Shown here: in pieces, positions 5,609-6,659 of the stretch | Position numbering within the stretch: position 1 is the stretch's first letter | How the letters are laid out: each line of letters begins with the position of its first letter | DNA from: Planctomycetota bacterium | GTDB lineage: Bacteria; Planctomycetota; Planctomycetia; Planctomycetales; Planctomycetaceae | Assembly: GCA_024278285.1 (NCBI GenBank) | Contig: JAJRTM010000499.1 | Coordinates: 1-6,659, forward strand | DNA length: 6,659 nt | Direction of reading: 5' to 3' | Translations under genes and position numbers: made by a program | Notes under the pieces: model-generated | What the model was told of the DNA's origin: nothing | What the model saw: the letters and a program-made list of their open reading frames with translations, nothing else | The model's database searches: none

Positions 5609-6096
5609 GAAGTCGCAATCTGTAATGAGTGAAAAATAATAACGGAGTAGCGAAACGAATTGTTACCATTTAGGTTCGCTTGAATAAATAATGTCGGATT
5701 TCAAATTATTGTAAGCGGCAAGGCGCTAGCGGGTTGTTGATTTAGTGTAGCTGATTATTTTTTCAGGGATAGGGAGACTGTGGGTGTTTTTTTGAGGCAG
5801 GTGTTATGCCATCATTGCTCTGCTGGCGTTTATGGTATTCATCGCGATAATAGCAAACTGAAGTTCTGTGGAGTGTATTCGTTTGAGTCGGCGAAAGATG
5901 AAGTTTGATTATTGGCAGGAGGCCACGAAGGCGTAAAACAGGAATGGCGATGGGCCCCCGACAGCGTTCAACTTAAAGGTTCTTCCCACATTTTAGTGGT
6001 TAAAAGAAAAGAGCCACGGATTCACACGGATCAAACACAGGTCAAACACAGATCAAAAAAAGGTCACTCATACAACAGAATCATTTTCAGTTCGTT
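5609..6096. other. Non-coding intergenic stretch upstream of the sialidase-like gene
   Basis: No convincing gene is present. The first roughly 150 bp should contain the sialidase promoter and leader on the minus strand, but no clear -35/-10 pair stands out. A 62-codon open frame at 5912-6100 runs through the tandem repeat at 6029-6057 and looks accidental. The segment at about 6012-6035 (GAGCCACGGATTCACACGG) resembles a sequence that I recall being dispersed in planctomycete and other environmental genomes. Confidence 0.6.
6029..6057. repeat. Short 11-bp tandem repeat, about 2.6 units
   Basis: GATCAAACACA (6029-6039), GGTCAAACACA (6040-6050) and a partial GATCAAA (6051-6057) are head-to-tail near-identical units. 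They directly follow the CCACGGATTCACACG string. This is probably part of a dispersed intergenic repeat rather than a regulatory array. Confidence 0.7.
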
Positions 6097-6121
6097 GTAG
6101 GATGGTGTGCTTGCACCCATC
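6097..6121. repeat. REP-like palindrome, left arm of a disrupted REPIN
   Basis: A 25-bp element with a GTAGG tag and the near-palindrome GATGGTGTGC-TT-GCACCCATC (one bulged T). Its last 15 bases (6107-6121) are the exact reverse complement of GATGGGTGCAAGCAC at 6223-6237. Once the 6240-6472 insertion is removed, the right arm matches this one at 24 of 25 positions, making a REP pair with a spacer of about 101 bp. Confidence 0.8.
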
Positions 6122-6239
6122 TTCGCGTGCCGAATTGCGTTCAATGAAAATGAGAGAGTAAATCTGTTATAATTGTGCCATTGATTCACCGGCATGAGAA
6201 TGATGAACTGGAAACCGTATTTGATGGGTGCAAGCACGC

Positions 6240-6472
6240 TGTCGTTTATACATAAGTATTTTGTAACTATTCAGTGATGGGTGGCTGGGGACAAATTGTC
6301 GGAAATAGCGTGAACAATTGACGTACGACTGGCGACAATTTGCCCCCAGAGATGCAACGAGATTTCCATCTCTGGGGGCAGATTGTGCGAAAGTTATCTG
6401 GGCAATCATACTTTTTTAATAACAATCTGTCCCCAGCCACCCTCCCGCTGAATAGTTACAGTATAAACAACA
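6240..6472. mobile_element. MITE-like element, 233 bp, non-coding, inserted in a REP
   Basis: The terminal inverted repeats are TGTCGTTTATAC (6240-6251) and the complement of GTATAAACAACA (6461-6472), matching at 11 of 12 positions. After an 11-bp (left) or 1-bp (right) spacer both ends continue with a second inverted pair, GTAACTATTCAG (6263-6274, 6448-6459), and then GGGTGGCTGGGGACA (6279-6293, 6429-6443). Exact 13-bp direct repeats GGTGCAAGCACGC flank it (6227-6239, 6473-6485), as expected of a target-site duplication. No transposase is encoded, so it would need one in trans. A duplication of 10-13 bp is known for IS4-group elements; that link is inference. Confidence 0.8.
6341..6380. repeat. 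Central perfect hairpin of the MITE-like element
   Basis: TGCCCCCAGAGATG (6341-6354) pairs perfectly with CATCTCTGGGGGCA (6367-6380) around a 12-base loop. With one mismatch the pairing continues outward through ACAATT (6335-6340) against GATTGT (6381-6386). Each half also pairs with its own outer flank, so the element can switch between one long stem and two shorter ones. Confidence 0.85.
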
Positions 6473-6493
6473 GGTGCAAGCACGCCATCCTAC

Positions 6494-6659
6494 CGCTCAT
6501 AAATACGACAGAAATTGTTTGACCGATGCTAACCTGTTTCTACAAAAGATAAAATTTCTAAAAAAACAGGTGAACCATTCCTGCAGTCCCTGCGTCTAAC
6601 TCCCCAGAGAGACAAGAAATACTTATTACGTTAATCGTTAAGAAATAGGAAACAGGAAA
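6494..6659. other. Right-edge non-coding stretch
   Basis: AT-rich sequence after the REP-like element. No open frame of useful length, RNA gene or clear terminator is seen. It may be the upstream region of a gene beyond the window. Confidence 0.5.

Larger units (their letters stand above)
6223..6493. repeat. REP-like palindrome, right REPIN arm split by an insertion
   Basis: The left piece, GATGGGTGCAAGCACGC, is at 6223-6239; the right piece, ending CATCCTAC, is at 6486-6493. Joining them and dropping one copy of GGTGCAAGCACGC restores a complete 25-bp element that differs from the reverse complement of 6097-6121 by a single base. The interrupting 233 bp are described as a separate mobile element. 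Confidence 0.8.

Noticed and set aside
5912..6100. 62-codon plus-strand open frame
   Set aside because: It overlaps an 11-bp tandem repeat and dispersed-repeat sequence, has low-complexity basic content and no recognisable domain.
6223..6493. CRISPR-like array, because short repeats recur
   Set aside because: The repeats are inverted and palindromic at irregular spacing, with only two direct copies that fit a target duplication. There are no regular spacers or cas genes.
6340..6522. 60-codon plus-strand open frame and an 80-codon minus-strand frame at 6167-6409
   Set aside because: Both run through the MITE-like element and its inverted repeats; they are by-products of palindromic DNA.

Overview
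The window looks like chromosomal DNA from a planctomycete, perhaps a Gimesia- or Rubinisphaera-like member of the Planctomycetales. The grounds are a Sec-exported formylglycine sulfatase next to a Tat-exported sialidase-type beta-propeller protein, moderate GC content, a pRiA4b ORF-3-like protein, and many REP-like palindromes between genes. No rRNA or tRNA gene, CRISPR array, or intact transposase or integrase gene is visible. The assignment rests on recognising protein and repeat styles, not on a database search.

Layout, left to right. (1) Positions 2-169 hold the last 55 codons of a pRiA4b ORF-3-like gene, followed by a weak terminator-like hairpin and a compact pair of inverted REP palindromes (244-343). 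(2) Positions 465-1985 (+) encode a complete type I sulfatase with a Sec signal peptide. (3) Positions 1988-4376 form a block bounded by a 66-bp direct repeat (1993-2058 and 4311-4376, two mismatches). The right copy is the true 3' end of the downstream sialidase gene plus its terminator hairpin, so the left copy is a displaced fragment of that gene end. Inside the block are a start-less reading-frame remnant, a REP-like palindrome, an 8-bp tandem repeat, a small conserved-looking protein (2402-2722, +), a DUF1963/YwqG-like protein with two Cys-pair sets (2827-4128, -), and a long hairpin (4232-4300). (4) Positions 4337-5608 (-) encode the Tat-exported sialidase-like protein, convergent with the sulfatase across the block. 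(5) Positions 5609-6659 contain no convincing gene. They hold dispersed repeats, including a 233-bp MITE-like element (6240-6472) that has split a REP palindrome and left a 13-bp direct duplication.

How the genes may work together: the sulfatase and the sialidase-like protein are both predicted to be exported and plausibly act on sulfated, decorated polysaccharides or glycoproteins, a characteristic planctomycete activity. The two genes between them look like accessory cargo inserted into this pair. The strongest unusual signals are the MITE insertion, which can be reversed on paper to restore a REP, and the duplicated sialidase gene end flanking the cargo block. I see no clear new multi-gene defence or biosynthetic system.
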